From an uncultured Coprococcus sp. (GTDB lineage Bacteria; Bacillota; Clostridia; Lachnospirales; Lachnospiraceae): DNA of 60,843 nt. A program made the position numbers and the translations under genes. This document shows positions 33,638-41,158 of this stretch, piece after piece; the first letter of the stretch is position 1, and the number at the start of each line of letters is the position of its first letter. The notes beneath the pieces are model-generated. The model was not told where the DNA came from and searched no databases. It was given only the letters and a program-made list of their open reading frames with translations. The stretch lies in the NCBI GenBank assembly GCA_900548215.1, contig URJI01000004.1, positions 1 to 60,843 of the forward strand. The letters are read 5' to 3'.

Positions 33638-34623
33638 AACTTAACTGTGATGATCGCAAATTGATCGGGGAGAGTAAAAGAAAACTTAAGAAGGTTCAGG
33701 CGGATCTTGAAAAGATAGTAAGTGGCAGAGCACATTCATTACTGCCATTTGTCACAGATTCAGAAGGCAGGTACAACGAAAGAAAAGGTCTTCTTCTCAT
33801 AGGAGAGCTTATGGCGGATATGAACAGGTCTGCAAACCAGAATCTTCTCTGGTTTGGGGATATTATGAGTGATGATGCGGTACCCGCCCAGAAAAAATTC
33901 AGAAAATACATGGAGACTTATCTGTATCTGGTGATAAGAGCGTCACTGTTAAAACTTGATTGGCTGAAAGGCGTTGTTTCGGATCTCCCAGACTGTACAT
34001 TTGACAATATTCTAACTGGATGTGTTGATTTTAATTCTGAAGATGACAAGGATTCACTGCTGTGCGAATACAATTTTTCCGGGTATGTGTATGAGCGTGG
34101 GATTATAGCATGGTGTATTGAGATATACGAATATATAAATCCGGATCCAGGAAAATCCTGGCTGACGGAAGATATGAGAGCAAGGATGTTGAAGGCAAGT
34201 GATGAAATAGCCGATGCCGATTTGGATGAATATATAGATGATGAATTGTGCGGTGAAAGTAATCCTGATGCTTCCGAAGTGGACGATGACATATATGATA
34301 TCGATACTTATATGGATGAGATGGAGCCTTCGTATGACTATGATTTTAATATAAAAGAATACCTCCTTGGCCGAATAGATAATCCAGAGTTTTTCTGTGA
34401 GAAGTTCAGATCATTCATGTCGATGATCTATTCCGGCGAAGTCCCGCTATCGTATCTTTCAAATATGAAAAATGCCGTTGAGGGAATGCCCGATACATTT
34501 CTTTCGGAACACAGAATGTCTATGTTCATCGATGACAGAAATATGGCAAAGACTGTGGTATACATTCAGAAGGCCATGGAGAAAGCTGATCTTTTGTATC
34601 GTAGAAATTACGGGAAGTCATGA
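33634..34623 (+). CDS. Hypothetical protein, second gene of the AAA+ operon
   Basis: A 329-residue soluble protein, mostly helical by composition, with a strongly acidic middle (about residues 190-235: DLDEYIDDELCGESNPDASE, continuing in Asp-rich sequence). No catalytic motif, signal peptide or membrane segment is seen, and I do not recognise the family. ATG 33634 (AAGGAG nine bases upstream) is preferred over ATG 33628. Coupled to the preceding small gene and followed after 81 bases by a AAA+ ATPase, it may be the ATPase's substrate, adaptor or partner. Confidence 0.75.
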   Translation: MKLNCDDRKLIGESKRKLKKVQADLEKIVSGRAHSLLPFVTDSEGRYNERKGLLLIGELMADMNRSANQNLLWFGDIMSDDAVPAQKKFRKYMETYLYLVIRASLLKLDWLKGVVSDLPDCTFDNILTGCVDFNSEDDKDSLLCEYNFSGYVYERGIIAWCIEIYEYINPDPGKSWLTEDMRARMLKASDEIADADLDEYIDDELCGESNPDASEVDDDIYDIDTYMDEMEPSYDYDFNIKEYLLGRIDNPEFFCEKFRSFMSMIYSGEVPLSYLSNMKNAVEGMPDTFLSEHRMSMFIDDRNMAKTVVYIQKAMEKADLLYRRNYGKS

Positions 34624-34704
34624 TATGTAATATATACTTGTATTTGATGGAAAATAGATAACATATTGATTGTGCGAATTGCACTTTGAAAGGAGCTGAT
34701 AAGT

Positions 34705-36060
34705 ATGTTGATCAGAAATATGAAAGAACTTTACATGGAACTTCTTAAAGCATCCACAGGTGGTTTTATGGGAAGAAGCTTGCAGAATCCCGCAATTGAT
34801 TTTGCGGATGCCGCAAAGGCCGGAGAATACAATGAGATGTCAGATCAGGAGTATGATGAGATTCTAAGTGATATCAAGGAAGTTAGCAAGGTCTGGATGC
34901 AAAAGAGGAGCAGAACGGTCAGCGAATTGCTTATCACATCAATTGAGAACCTCGATCTGGAAGATGACGATATTGAAGATATATCCGCAGCTCTTATGTG
35001 TGCATATAAAAATACGGATCAGGCACACATACCATGCGACCCGGATACGGGCGATGCCACTTGTGATATTCTCGAAGATGGCGGAAAAGAAAACCGAAGG
35101 GAAGATGCTATGAAGACAGAAAAATCGCAGAAAATGCAGTCTGCGAAAAATAGTTCCCCGGAAGACATACTTTCCTCACCGATGAAAATATACGAGTATC
35201 TTGAGAAAAACGTATATGGGCAGAATGAGGCAAAGAAGGCGGCGGCCATGCTCCTGTGGAATCATGTAAATGGCCGGAGGCAGAATGTCCTTTTTGCGGG
35301 GCCGACCGGATGCGGTAAAACTGAGATTTTCAGGCAACTTGCAAAGATCTATCCGAATATAACCATTCACAACGCAGCCACTCTTACGGGAAGCGGCTGG
35401 AAGGGCAACATGAAGGTTCAGAATCTCTTTGATGGATACAAGGGTGAGCAGAGAGAGCACTTGATCATCGTCTTAGATGAGGCGGACAAGATGTTCGAGG
35501 ATGTCGATGACAGGCATTACAGCTATACAGTCCAGAACGAACTCCTGAAACTTATCGAGGGTGACAGGGTCCGCCTTGACGGCAACACCACGCCATTTGA
35601 GATTGACACATCCAATGTGAGCTTTGTGTTCCTCGGCTCATTTGACAGTATGGTCAAAGCCAAGGAGGACGCAGTGAATGCCAGCCATACAATATGGTTT
35701 GGCGTCAAGGGGCAGGATGAGACATTTGACGGATATAACAGTATCTTTACACAGGAAGACCTCGTCACATATGCAAATGTCAGAAGCGAGATCGCCGGCC
35801 GTATAAACAATATTGTCCAGTTAAAGGACATGACGGAGGATGACTATTATTCAATTCTCTGTGATAAGTACATAAGCCCTGTAAAGCGTCTGTCGGATTA
35901 CTACAAAGTACGCATCAAGATGTCAGCCAGGGCTAAACATGAGCTTGCTAAAGAAGCCGCAGACACCGGAATGGGGGTCAGATATTTAAGGTCAAGGCTG
36001 CAGAGAGAACTCGACAAGCAGTTGTTTGTGGATTGCGGAAAAAAAGAATATGTCCTATAA
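34705..36060 (+). CDS. ClpX-like AAA+ ATPase with a novel N-terminal domain
   Basis: A 451-residue AAA+ protein. The N-terminal ~160 residues are unlike ClpX: no zinc-binding Cys4 domain, but a helical segment and a charged linker. From about residue 168 the sequence follows ClpX: VYGQNEAKKAAAMLLWNHVN, Walker A GPTGCGKTE (near 200), Walker B LIIVLDEADKM (near 255), QNELLKLIEGDRV and NVSFVFLGSFD; sensor 2 and the small domain end with GMGVRYLRSRLQREL. I do not see the IGF loop used by ClpX to dock on ClpP, so it may remodel proteins without ClpP. Third gene of an operon with two unknown partners; its role is open. Confidence 0.85.
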   Translation: MLIRNMKELYMELLKASTGGFMGRSLQNPAIDFADAAKAGEYNEMSDQEYDEILSDIKEVSKVWMQKRSRTVSELLITSIENLDLEDDDIEDISAALMCAYKNTDQAHIPCDPDTGDATCDILEDGGKENRREDAMKTEKSQKMQSAKNSSPEDILSSPMKIYEYLEKNVYGQNEAKKAAAMLLWNHVNGRRQNVLFAGPTGCGKTEIFRQLAKIYPNITIHNAATLTGSGWKGNMKVQNLFDGYKGEQREHLIIVLDEADKMFEDVDDRHYSYTVQNELLKLIEGDRVRLDGNTTPFEIDTSNVSFVFLGSFDSMVKAKEDAVNASHTIWFGVKGQDETFDGYNSIFTQEDLVTYANVRSEIAGRINNIVQLKDMTEDDYYSILCDKYISPVKRLSDYYKVRIKMSARAKHELAKEAADTGMGVRYLRSRLQRELDKQLFVDCGKKEYVL

Positions 36061-36170
36061 AAAGCTGCCACGGTCACTTTTTAGATAGTGATCGTGGCAT
36101 GTTTGTACAGTAATCGTGACAGTTTTATGCAGTGAAGTGATCGTGGCAGCTTTTTACAGTGACCATAGCA
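36059..36170 (+). repeat. Four direct and one inverted copies of a 13-mer forming alternative hairpins
   Basis: AGTGATCGTGGCA or close variants occur at 36087-36099, 36109-36121, 36136-36148 and 36158-36170 (spacing 22, 27, 22). An inverted copy, TGCCACGGTCACT, lies at 36066-36078. The inverted copy can pair with the first copy (8-base loop) or with the third, where the stem extends to 20 bp (36059-36078 with 36136-36155) and ends in TTTTT. The second form looks like an intrinsic terminator of the AAA+ operon; the first would exclude it. Confidence 0.8.
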
Positions 36171-36234
36171 CTTTTTATATCACAAAATACATTTTCAAAA
36201 AATTTTCAAAAAATCGTAAAAAATTGCATTTCTA

Positions 36235-36265
36235 TAAAACTTTTTTTGAAACTCATTCGTCTCTA
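36235..36265 (+). promoter_or_regulatory. ECF-type promoter of the tethered sigma operon
   Basis: TAAAAC (36235-36240), 17 bases, then CGTCTCTA (36258-36265). The AAC and CGTC cores are the usual hallmarks of ECF sigma promoters. The same boxes with the same 17-base spacing recur at 39880-39910, where the spacer differs by small insertions and deletions but keeps its length. A/T tracts of similar composition (TTTTCAAAAAA) lie before both, like UP elements. Confidence 0.75.
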
Positions 36266-36287
36266 TAAACAGAAAGGGAAATACACA

Positions 36288-36422
36288 ATGTGTATAGGAC
36301 CAGTCAAATTAAGAAAACGAATACAAAAGGGAGGCGGTAAGCAGGGACAGAGAGTAATTCTAAAACGAGGGAAAATGAGAGATGCGATTCAACAAAAATT
36401 TGAGAACGGGTTCAGAAAATAA
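36288..36422 (+). CDS. Small basic protein (44 aa) at the head of the sigma operon
   Basis: A 44-residue, very basic peptide (KLRKRIQKGGGKQGQRVILK) starting 22 bases after the ECF-type promoter. The ribosome binding site (AAAGGGAAAT) is moderate. It is followed after 42 bases by the small membrane protein gene. No homologue comes to mind; it could bind nucleic acid or be a leader peptide. The coding call rests on position and start context only. Confidence 0.5.
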   Translation: MCIGPVKLRKRIQKGGGKQGQRVILKRGKMRDAIQQKFENGFRK

Positions 36423-36464
36423 GAAAAGAAAAACAAATTTACAGATTAAGAGAGGAAAAAGAAT

Positions 36465-36932
36465 ATGAACAACATGAATCAGAACAATAATATGAATGTA
36501 ATGAACGCAAATGGTGGAGCCGGATTTGCCGAGAGATTAAAGACAGATTACAATTTTGCAGGAAGACTTGTAGGGCTTGTGGCGGCGGTGCTGACACTTA
36601 TATCGCTGTTTCTGCCATTTATCAAGGCAAGCGCATATGAGTATTCAAGTAAAAGCAACCTGATATCGCAGAAGGGCGGAGCAGTATTTCTGGTTATGGT
36701 TGCCATAGCTGCTGCAGCGGTTATAATAGGTAAATGGGGCGGTTTGATATTTGGCGGAGCATTTAACCTTATAGTGATGCTCATATCTATATCAAGTGCA
36801 AAAAGCCAGTCAAAGGGTGTAAAAGTAACGATGATGGTTGGATATAAGATGTATATTTTTGCTTGCATACTGCTCATCGCTGCGGGTATACTTGTCGTTG
36901 TGAGGAAGTACATGCAGAAGAAATCAATGTAA
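36465..36932 (+). CDS. Small integral membrane protein in the sigma operon
   Basis: A 155-residue protein with an Asn/Met-rich N terminus (MNNMNQNNNMNVMNANGG) and three or four membrane helices: about residues 32-52, 72-90, 93-108 and 128-145. The ribosome binding site is AGAGGAAAA. It lies 43 bases before the gene for the membrane-tethered sigma factor and behind its probable promoter. It may contact the sigma protein in the membrane, for example as a regulator; this is inference from position. Confidence 0.75.
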   Translation: MNNMNQNNNMNVMNANGGAGFAERLKTDYNFAGRLVGLVAAVLTLISLFLPFIKASAYEYSSKSNLISQKGGAVFLVMVAIAAAAVIIGKWGGLIFGGAFNLIVMLISISSAKSQSKGVKVTMMVGYKMYIFACILLIAAGILVVVRKYMQKKSM

Positions 36933-36975
36933 TCTGTTATGAGAAAAGGGTATAAGGGACAATAGGAGGATAAAG

Positions 36976-39744
36976 ATGTACTGCGGAACATGTGGAAATG
37001 ATCTGAATGGAAATGAATATCGCTGCCCGGCGTGCGGGGCAGAGCCTGATTACGCAAATGCTGTAAAGCTTGCGCTTGAGGGCAATGAGAGGGGATTCTC
37101 ATTTTTGTATGAGATTTCTTACAAGAGTAAATTATATATAGCCATGAAATATATGAAGGATGAAGACAGGGCACTTGATGTACTTCAGGATTCGTATATA
37201 AAGGCATTTGCAAAGCTTGACACACTGCGTGATCCGAAGACATTTCCGAAGTGGCTCAGCACTATAGTGGCGTCCACTGCGCTGGATGCACTGAAAAAGA
37301 AGAATCCGGTACTTTTTACGGATCTTCAGAATGAGGATGAGAGCGGTGAAGCATATGAGTACACGATAGCTGACGAGGATATGTCCAAGCAGCCGGAGAT
37401 GGCGTGTACGGTGCAGGAGACACAGGAGATGGTGAGAGAGCTCATTAATTCATTGTCTGATGAACAGAGAATGTGTGTCCTCATGTTCCATGTGGAAGGC
37501 TATAGCATAAAAGAGATAGCCACTACCCTTGGATGCTCAGAGAATACAGTAAAGTCGAGACTTAATTATGGACGACAGAATATAAAGGTAAAGGCTGAGG
37601 AGCTTCAGAAGAAGGGATACAAGCTGTACAGCTTCGCACCTATCACACTTCTTCTCTATCTTATATGGTCAGATATGGGAGCAGAACTTGCAAATGGAAC
37701 GCTCTCACAGCTTGCCGGAACTACATACGGAGCCGGAAAGGCTATACTTCAAAATTCCATATCTGCATCTGGCAGAGTACCTGGTGGAATGCAGATAACT
37801 GGAGGCGGCCAGCCGGGCAGCACATCTGGTGGAATGCAGAGCATGTCAGGTAATCCTGGCAGTACCCCTCCGGGTAGCTCGCAGGGGACGCTGGGAAATC
37901 CTGGCAGCACCCCTCCGGGCGGTTCGCAGGGAATACTTGGAAATCCTACACCTTCTGGCGGCATGGGAAATGCTGCTGGAGCAGGACGCAGCATAGCAAA
38001 GGCTGCTGTCAAAGAAGGCGCCAGGAAAGCAGTCCTTGGCACGGTAGGCGGAAAGATTGCGGTTGCAGCAGCTGCAGTGGCGGTGGTTGGAATAACAGCC
38101 GGCGGTGTAGTCATGGCAAAGAAGATATCGGACAGAAAACTGGAAGAACAGAGCACTACAACAGAGACTGTGGCGGTTATAGATGACACTGCGTCATCTG
38201 GCGATGATGCATCGGCGGCTGGTGATAATGCCCAGGCAGATGCATCGACAGCGGATACTGCGGATGCAGGTACAGAAGCTGCGACTACCGAAGTTTCTGT
38301 GGATGAAAGCGCATATAAAGCAGCGTATAAAAAGGTGCTGGAATCCTATCATACGCAGGTGGACAATTATTTCTGGCAGTATGATTTTGACATTATGACA
38401 CATACTGCAAATGAAGAACAGACACCTATAGCGTTTGCAGATATCACAGGTGACGGAGTTCCGGAGATGATTTTGCTCCAGTCAAAGGCTGCCGATTCAG
38501 CTGGTAACGCAGATCTTGACATTTATTCATTTGATGGAGATAAGGCGATACAGATATTTGGAACAGATCTGATCGATGATATGATGGGATGGGATGTAGG
38601 CGCTGCTTCAGGGACAAGCTATTTTCTGTTTACTGACAAGGATGGAACGCTCTGCGCATACAGCGGATTTGGCGATGAAAGATATACAGATACGTATATG
38701 AAGTTCCAAATGGATGCTTCAGGTATGCTGCAGATAGATCCTGAGTGGAGTAAAACAACAGGTCCGAATGAAGAACATACAGATAATATTCTTATATGTA
38801 AGAAGAATGACAAGGAGGTTTCCGAAACAGAATATGATGACAACATCAGTGCATTGCAGAAGAATGCTGACACCATTCTCATATTTAATGAAAGGGGGCG
38901 TGACAAAACTTCAGAATTTTTCGGAAATACTGATGATACGGCCATGACCTATGATGAGGCGATGAAGTATCTTGGAGACGATGGTTCATCAGATAAAACT
39001 GGCAAGTCAGGCGGTGTAGTTTCGGAGAGTGATTATAAGAGTGCTTATCTGAATGTGCTAGAGGAAAATGAGACAGCCATAGCCAATTATGACATTCAGT
39101 ATCCAGTGTCCGACAATGAATTCGGTGGTTATTATCGTGCAAAAAAGGATGTTCATGCCGGACGTGAATCCGAGCCTGTGGCATTTGCAGATATCACAGG
39201 AGACGGCGTTCCGGAGATGTTTGTTATGGCATGTCCTGACGGCAAAAATTCGGTCGACGCGTCGCCTGAGCTGTACATATACTCATACTCAGGCGGAGAA
39301 GTCAAAAATATATATGATAAGACAAAGGTCGAATATGCACCGGAATGGGATCTGAATACAGAGTACTTTATATTTAAGGAAAAGGGAGATGACTCACTTT
39401 ATGTATTCAGTATCATGCCGGGTGCAAATGCCTGGGAGGGCTATTGGCAATATGCTATGGGCAAAGATGGTTATCTTGAGGAAATACACATGTGGCGTAT
39501 ATGCAGAAATAATGAGGATGCAAATGCAACTGCGGATGATGCCATAGCCATCTGTGATGGCAAAAAGATGAACAAGGCAGATTATGATGCGATGAAAGAA
39601 AACTGGTGGAAGAATGCAGAGACGCTAATCCTCTATAATGGTGACGGTGAGAGTAAGATAAAGGAAGATGAGAGCGGTCTTCTTGAAAAAAGCGCAAATA
39701 TGACCTATGCGGATGCTGTGGAATATCTGAAATCAGAAAAATAA
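36976..39744 (+). CDS. Membrane-tethered ECF sigma factor with zinc ribbon and duplicated outer domain
   Basis: A 922-residue fusion. Residues 1-22: zinc ribbon with Cys3, Cys6, Cys17 and Cys20. Residues ~35-108: sigma region 2 (YIAMKYMKDEDRALDVLQDS). Residues ~155-215: sigma region 4 (EGYSIKEIATTLGCSENTVK). A hydrophobic stretch (~216-240), a Gly/Pro-rich repeat linker (GNPGSTPPG units, ~290-325) and a membrane helix at ~357-382 (IAVAAAAVAVVGITAGGVV) follow. Beyond a Thr/Ala/Asp-rich stalk, two related outer domains begin YKAAYKKVLE (~444) and YKSAYLNVLE (~686), and both carry FADITGDGVPEM (~486 and ~737), resembling Asp-rich calcium-binding loops. It combines sensor and sigma factor without a separate anti-sigma gene. 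AGGAGG precedes ATG. Confidence 0.88.
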   Translation: MYCGTCGNDLNGNEYRCPACGAEPDYANAVKLALEGNERGFSFLYEISYKSKLYIAMKYMKDEDRALDVLQDSYIKAFAKLDTLRDPKTFPKWLSTIVASTALDALKKKNPVLFTDLQNEDESGEAYEYTIADEDMSKQPEMACTVQETQEMVRELINSLSDEQRMCVLMFHVEGYSIKEIATTLGCSENTVKSRLNYGRQNIKVKAEELQKKGYKLYSFAPITLLLYLIWSDMGAELANGTLSQLAGTTYGAGKAILQNSISASGRVPGGMQITGGGQPGSTSGGMQSMSGNPGSTPPGSSQGTLGNPGSTPPGGSQGILGNPTPSGGMGNAAGAGRSIAKAAVKEGARKAVLGTVGGKIAVAAAAVAVVGITAGGVVMAKKISDRKLEEQSTTTETVAVIDDTASSGDDASAAGDNAQADASTADTADAGTEAATTEVSVDESAYKAAYKKVLESYHTQVDNYFWQYDFDIMTHTANEEQTPIAFADITGDGVPEMILLQSKAADSAGNADLDIYSFDGDKAIQIFGTDLIDDMMGWDVGAASGTSYFLFTDKDGTLCAYSGFGDERYTDTYMKFQMDASGMLQIDPEWSKTTGPNEEHTDNILICKKNDKEVSETEYDDNISALQKNADTILIFNERGRDKTSEFFGNTDDTAMTYDEAMKYLGDDGSSDKTGKSGGVVSESDYKSAYLNVLEENETAIANYDIQYPVSDNEFGGYYRAKKDVHAGRESEPVAFADITGDGVPEMFVMACPDGKNSVDASPELYIYSYSGGEVKNIYDKTKVEYAPEWDLNTEYFIFKEKGDDSLYVFSIMPGANAWEGYWQYAMGKDGYLEEIHMWRICRNNEDANATADDAIAICDGKKMNKADYDAMKENWWKNAETLILYNGDGESKIKEDESGLLEKSANMTYADAVEYLKSEK

Positions 39745-39770
39745 AATTATATAGAAGATTCTTTTCCTTG

Positions 39771-39812
39771 AAAATAAGGGCTTCCCTTGGCGGGTGGCTC
39801 TTATTTTTTTTC
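39771..39812 (+). terminator. Intrinsic terminator after the sigma operon
   Basis: Arms AAAATAAGGGC (39771-39781) and GCTCTTATTTT (39797-39807) with one G-U pair, followed by a run of T. It separates the sigma operon from the next ECF-type promoter. Confidence 0.85.
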
Positions 39813-39879
39813 GGGTTTAAGCGGACTTTTAAGTTTTTTTCAAAAAAATAAAAAAATTTTCAAAAAAATATGATTTTTA

Positions 39880-39910
39880 TAAAACTTTTTGAAAACCTCA
39901 TTCGTCTTTA
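39880..39910 (+). promoter_or_regulatory. ECF-type promoter of the secreted-protein cluster
   Basis: TAAAAC (39880-39885), 17 bases, then CGTCTTTA (39903-39910), followed by TAAAC. Boxes, spacing and flanking A/T tracts match the promoter at 36235-36265. Likely recognised by the same sigma factor, most simply the one encoded just upstream. Confidence 0.75.
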
Positions 39911-39985
39911 TAAACGTAAGGAGGTGAAAAGGCAGATAAAAGGGATGTGCTGTTATTAGAAAGAAGAGAGGAAAGGTGAGGTGTT

Positions 39986-40849
39986 ATGAAAAATAAAAAA
40001 ACAAAAACTATAAGAATAACCGCATTTATGATGGTGCTGGTGATGCTGTTGACATTTGTTCCGGAGAGAAAAGCGCAGGCGGCGACAAATGAACAGTCGC
40101 TTACAGTTCAGCTTCTGGGCTATGAGACCAAGGTGCTGACATTCAAATCCAGGATAAAAGCCGTCAGAAAGTACGGAGATCCAAAGTATGCTTCGGTGGA
40201 GAAAATATCTGATACACAGGTAAGAGTCACCGGAAAAATGAACGGAAGAAGATACTTTGAAGTTGTGACAGCAGACAATAAGACGACGAAATGCTACAGC
40301 AAGGTTACATCTACTTACTACACAAAGACAGGAGTGAAAAGAGCAGTAAAATCCCAAAAGCGGATCGAGTATGTCAGTTCCACGAATAAGGCGATAGTGA
40401 GAGCCGAGCTTGGAAAAAGCCAGAAATCTTATATGATAACTACTACATCAAGAAAGGGAACGGCAAAGCTGGTCATCATTTATTCAGATGGAGAGATGAA
40501 GGTTCTCACGGTGAATACCGGAGGTCATACACACAAGTGGGTGACTGTATCTGACAGGACAAAGAGCATACCGATATATGAGACAAAGGAATACTGCGTA
40601 TTCATTTATGTCTGGCCTGATGGTTCAAATGCATACTATCTTGCAAGTGGCGAACAGAAATGCAGGTGGTGTTCGCTTCACTGCCTGAGATGCATGGGAC
40701 CTGATGTGTCAGATCCGGATCCGCTTGGAAGATGCGCATTCTCAGTAGGTGAGGGAATGGACATGAGAGAGAGGAGAGTAAGGACGGGAACAAAATATGT
40801 GAGGATAACTTCCCACACCGAGTGCAGTTTATGTGGAGCCAGAAGATGA
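39986..40849 (+). CDS. Secreted Cys-rich protein, paralogue A
   Basis: A 287-residue exported protein. The signal peptide has a basic start (MKNKKTKTIRI), a hydrophobic core (TAFMMVLVMLLTF) and a probable cleavage after AQA-A. The body contains beta-like repeats with SVEKISDTQVRVTGKMNGRR. The C-terminal third holds HTHKWVTV, a WPDGSNAY segment and a Cys/His-rich end (CRWCSLHCLRC, DPDPLGRCAF, HTECSLCGARR) that could bind metal or form disulfides. It shares order and motifs with the gene at 41159. Ribosome binding site AGGTGAGGTG. It is the first full-size gene behind the second ECF-type promoter. Function unknown. Confidence 0.82.
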   Translation: MKNKKTKTIRITAFMMVLVMLLTFVPERKAQAATNEQSLTVQLLGYETKVLTFKSRIKAVRKYGDPKYASVEKISDTQVRVTGKMNGRRYFEVVTADNKTTKCYSKVTSTYYTKTGVKRAVKSQKRIEYVSSTNKAIVRAELGKSQKSYMITTTSRKGTAKLVIIYSDGEMKVLTVNTGGHTHKWVTVSDRTKSIPIYETKEYCVFIYVWPDGSNAYYLASGEQKCRWCSLHCLRCMGPDVSDPDPLGRCAFSVGEGMDMRERRVRTGTKYVRITSHTECSLCGARR

Positions 40850-40902
40850 TGCCGGTTTTGTAAAAAATATTGATCTACACTCAACCAGACAGGGGGGATG
40901 TT

Positions 40903-41073
40903 ATGACGATATGGCAGGCTATGAATATGTTTGAGGCTCTCACGGAAAACGAAAGCCAGTCCCTTGTTATAGACAGAAGAATACAGGACTATGTGTACAA
41001 GGTGATCAGGCTGAACAGAAACAAAAAATATGAGGGCGACAGGTATACAGCCAGTAGGAGACTGACAAAATGA
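40903..41073 (+). CDS. Small hypothetical protein between the secreted paralogues
   Basis: A 56-residue charged protein without signal peptide (IWQAMNMFEALTENESQSLV, then VYKVIRLNRNKKYEGDRYTA). ATG 40903 follows GGGGGGAT, well placed. The frame upstream is open but lacks a site. Its stop codon lies in the left arm of the hairpin at 41071-41106. I do not recognise the family; its cytoplasmic nature contrasts with the exported neighbours. Confidence 0.6.
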   Translation: MTIWQAMNMFEALTENESQSLVIDRRIQDYVYKVIRLNRNKKYEGDRYTASRRLTK

Positions 41074-41106
41074 CGACGGCCTGTTACCAAAGCAGGCCTT
41101 GCGTCA
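41071..41106 (+). other. Hairpin overlapping the stop codon of the small gene
   Basis: TGACG (41071-41075) pairs with CGTCA (41102-41106) and GGCCTG (41078-41083) with CAGGCC (41093-41098) around a 9-base loop. The outer arm includes the TGA stop. No U-run follows; it may modulate expression of the downstream paralogue. Confidence 0.6.
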
Positions 41107-41158
41107 GCCAAATAAGTGAAACAAAGGTACGTGATATGAAAAATAATTGGAGGGAAAT

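Noticed and set aside
39942..39959. Tiny frame (four codons) after AAGGAGGTGA downstream of the second ECF-type promoter
   Set aside because: The spacing from the Shine-Dalgarno-like sequence is too long, and nothing suggests an attenuator around it; it is too short to support.
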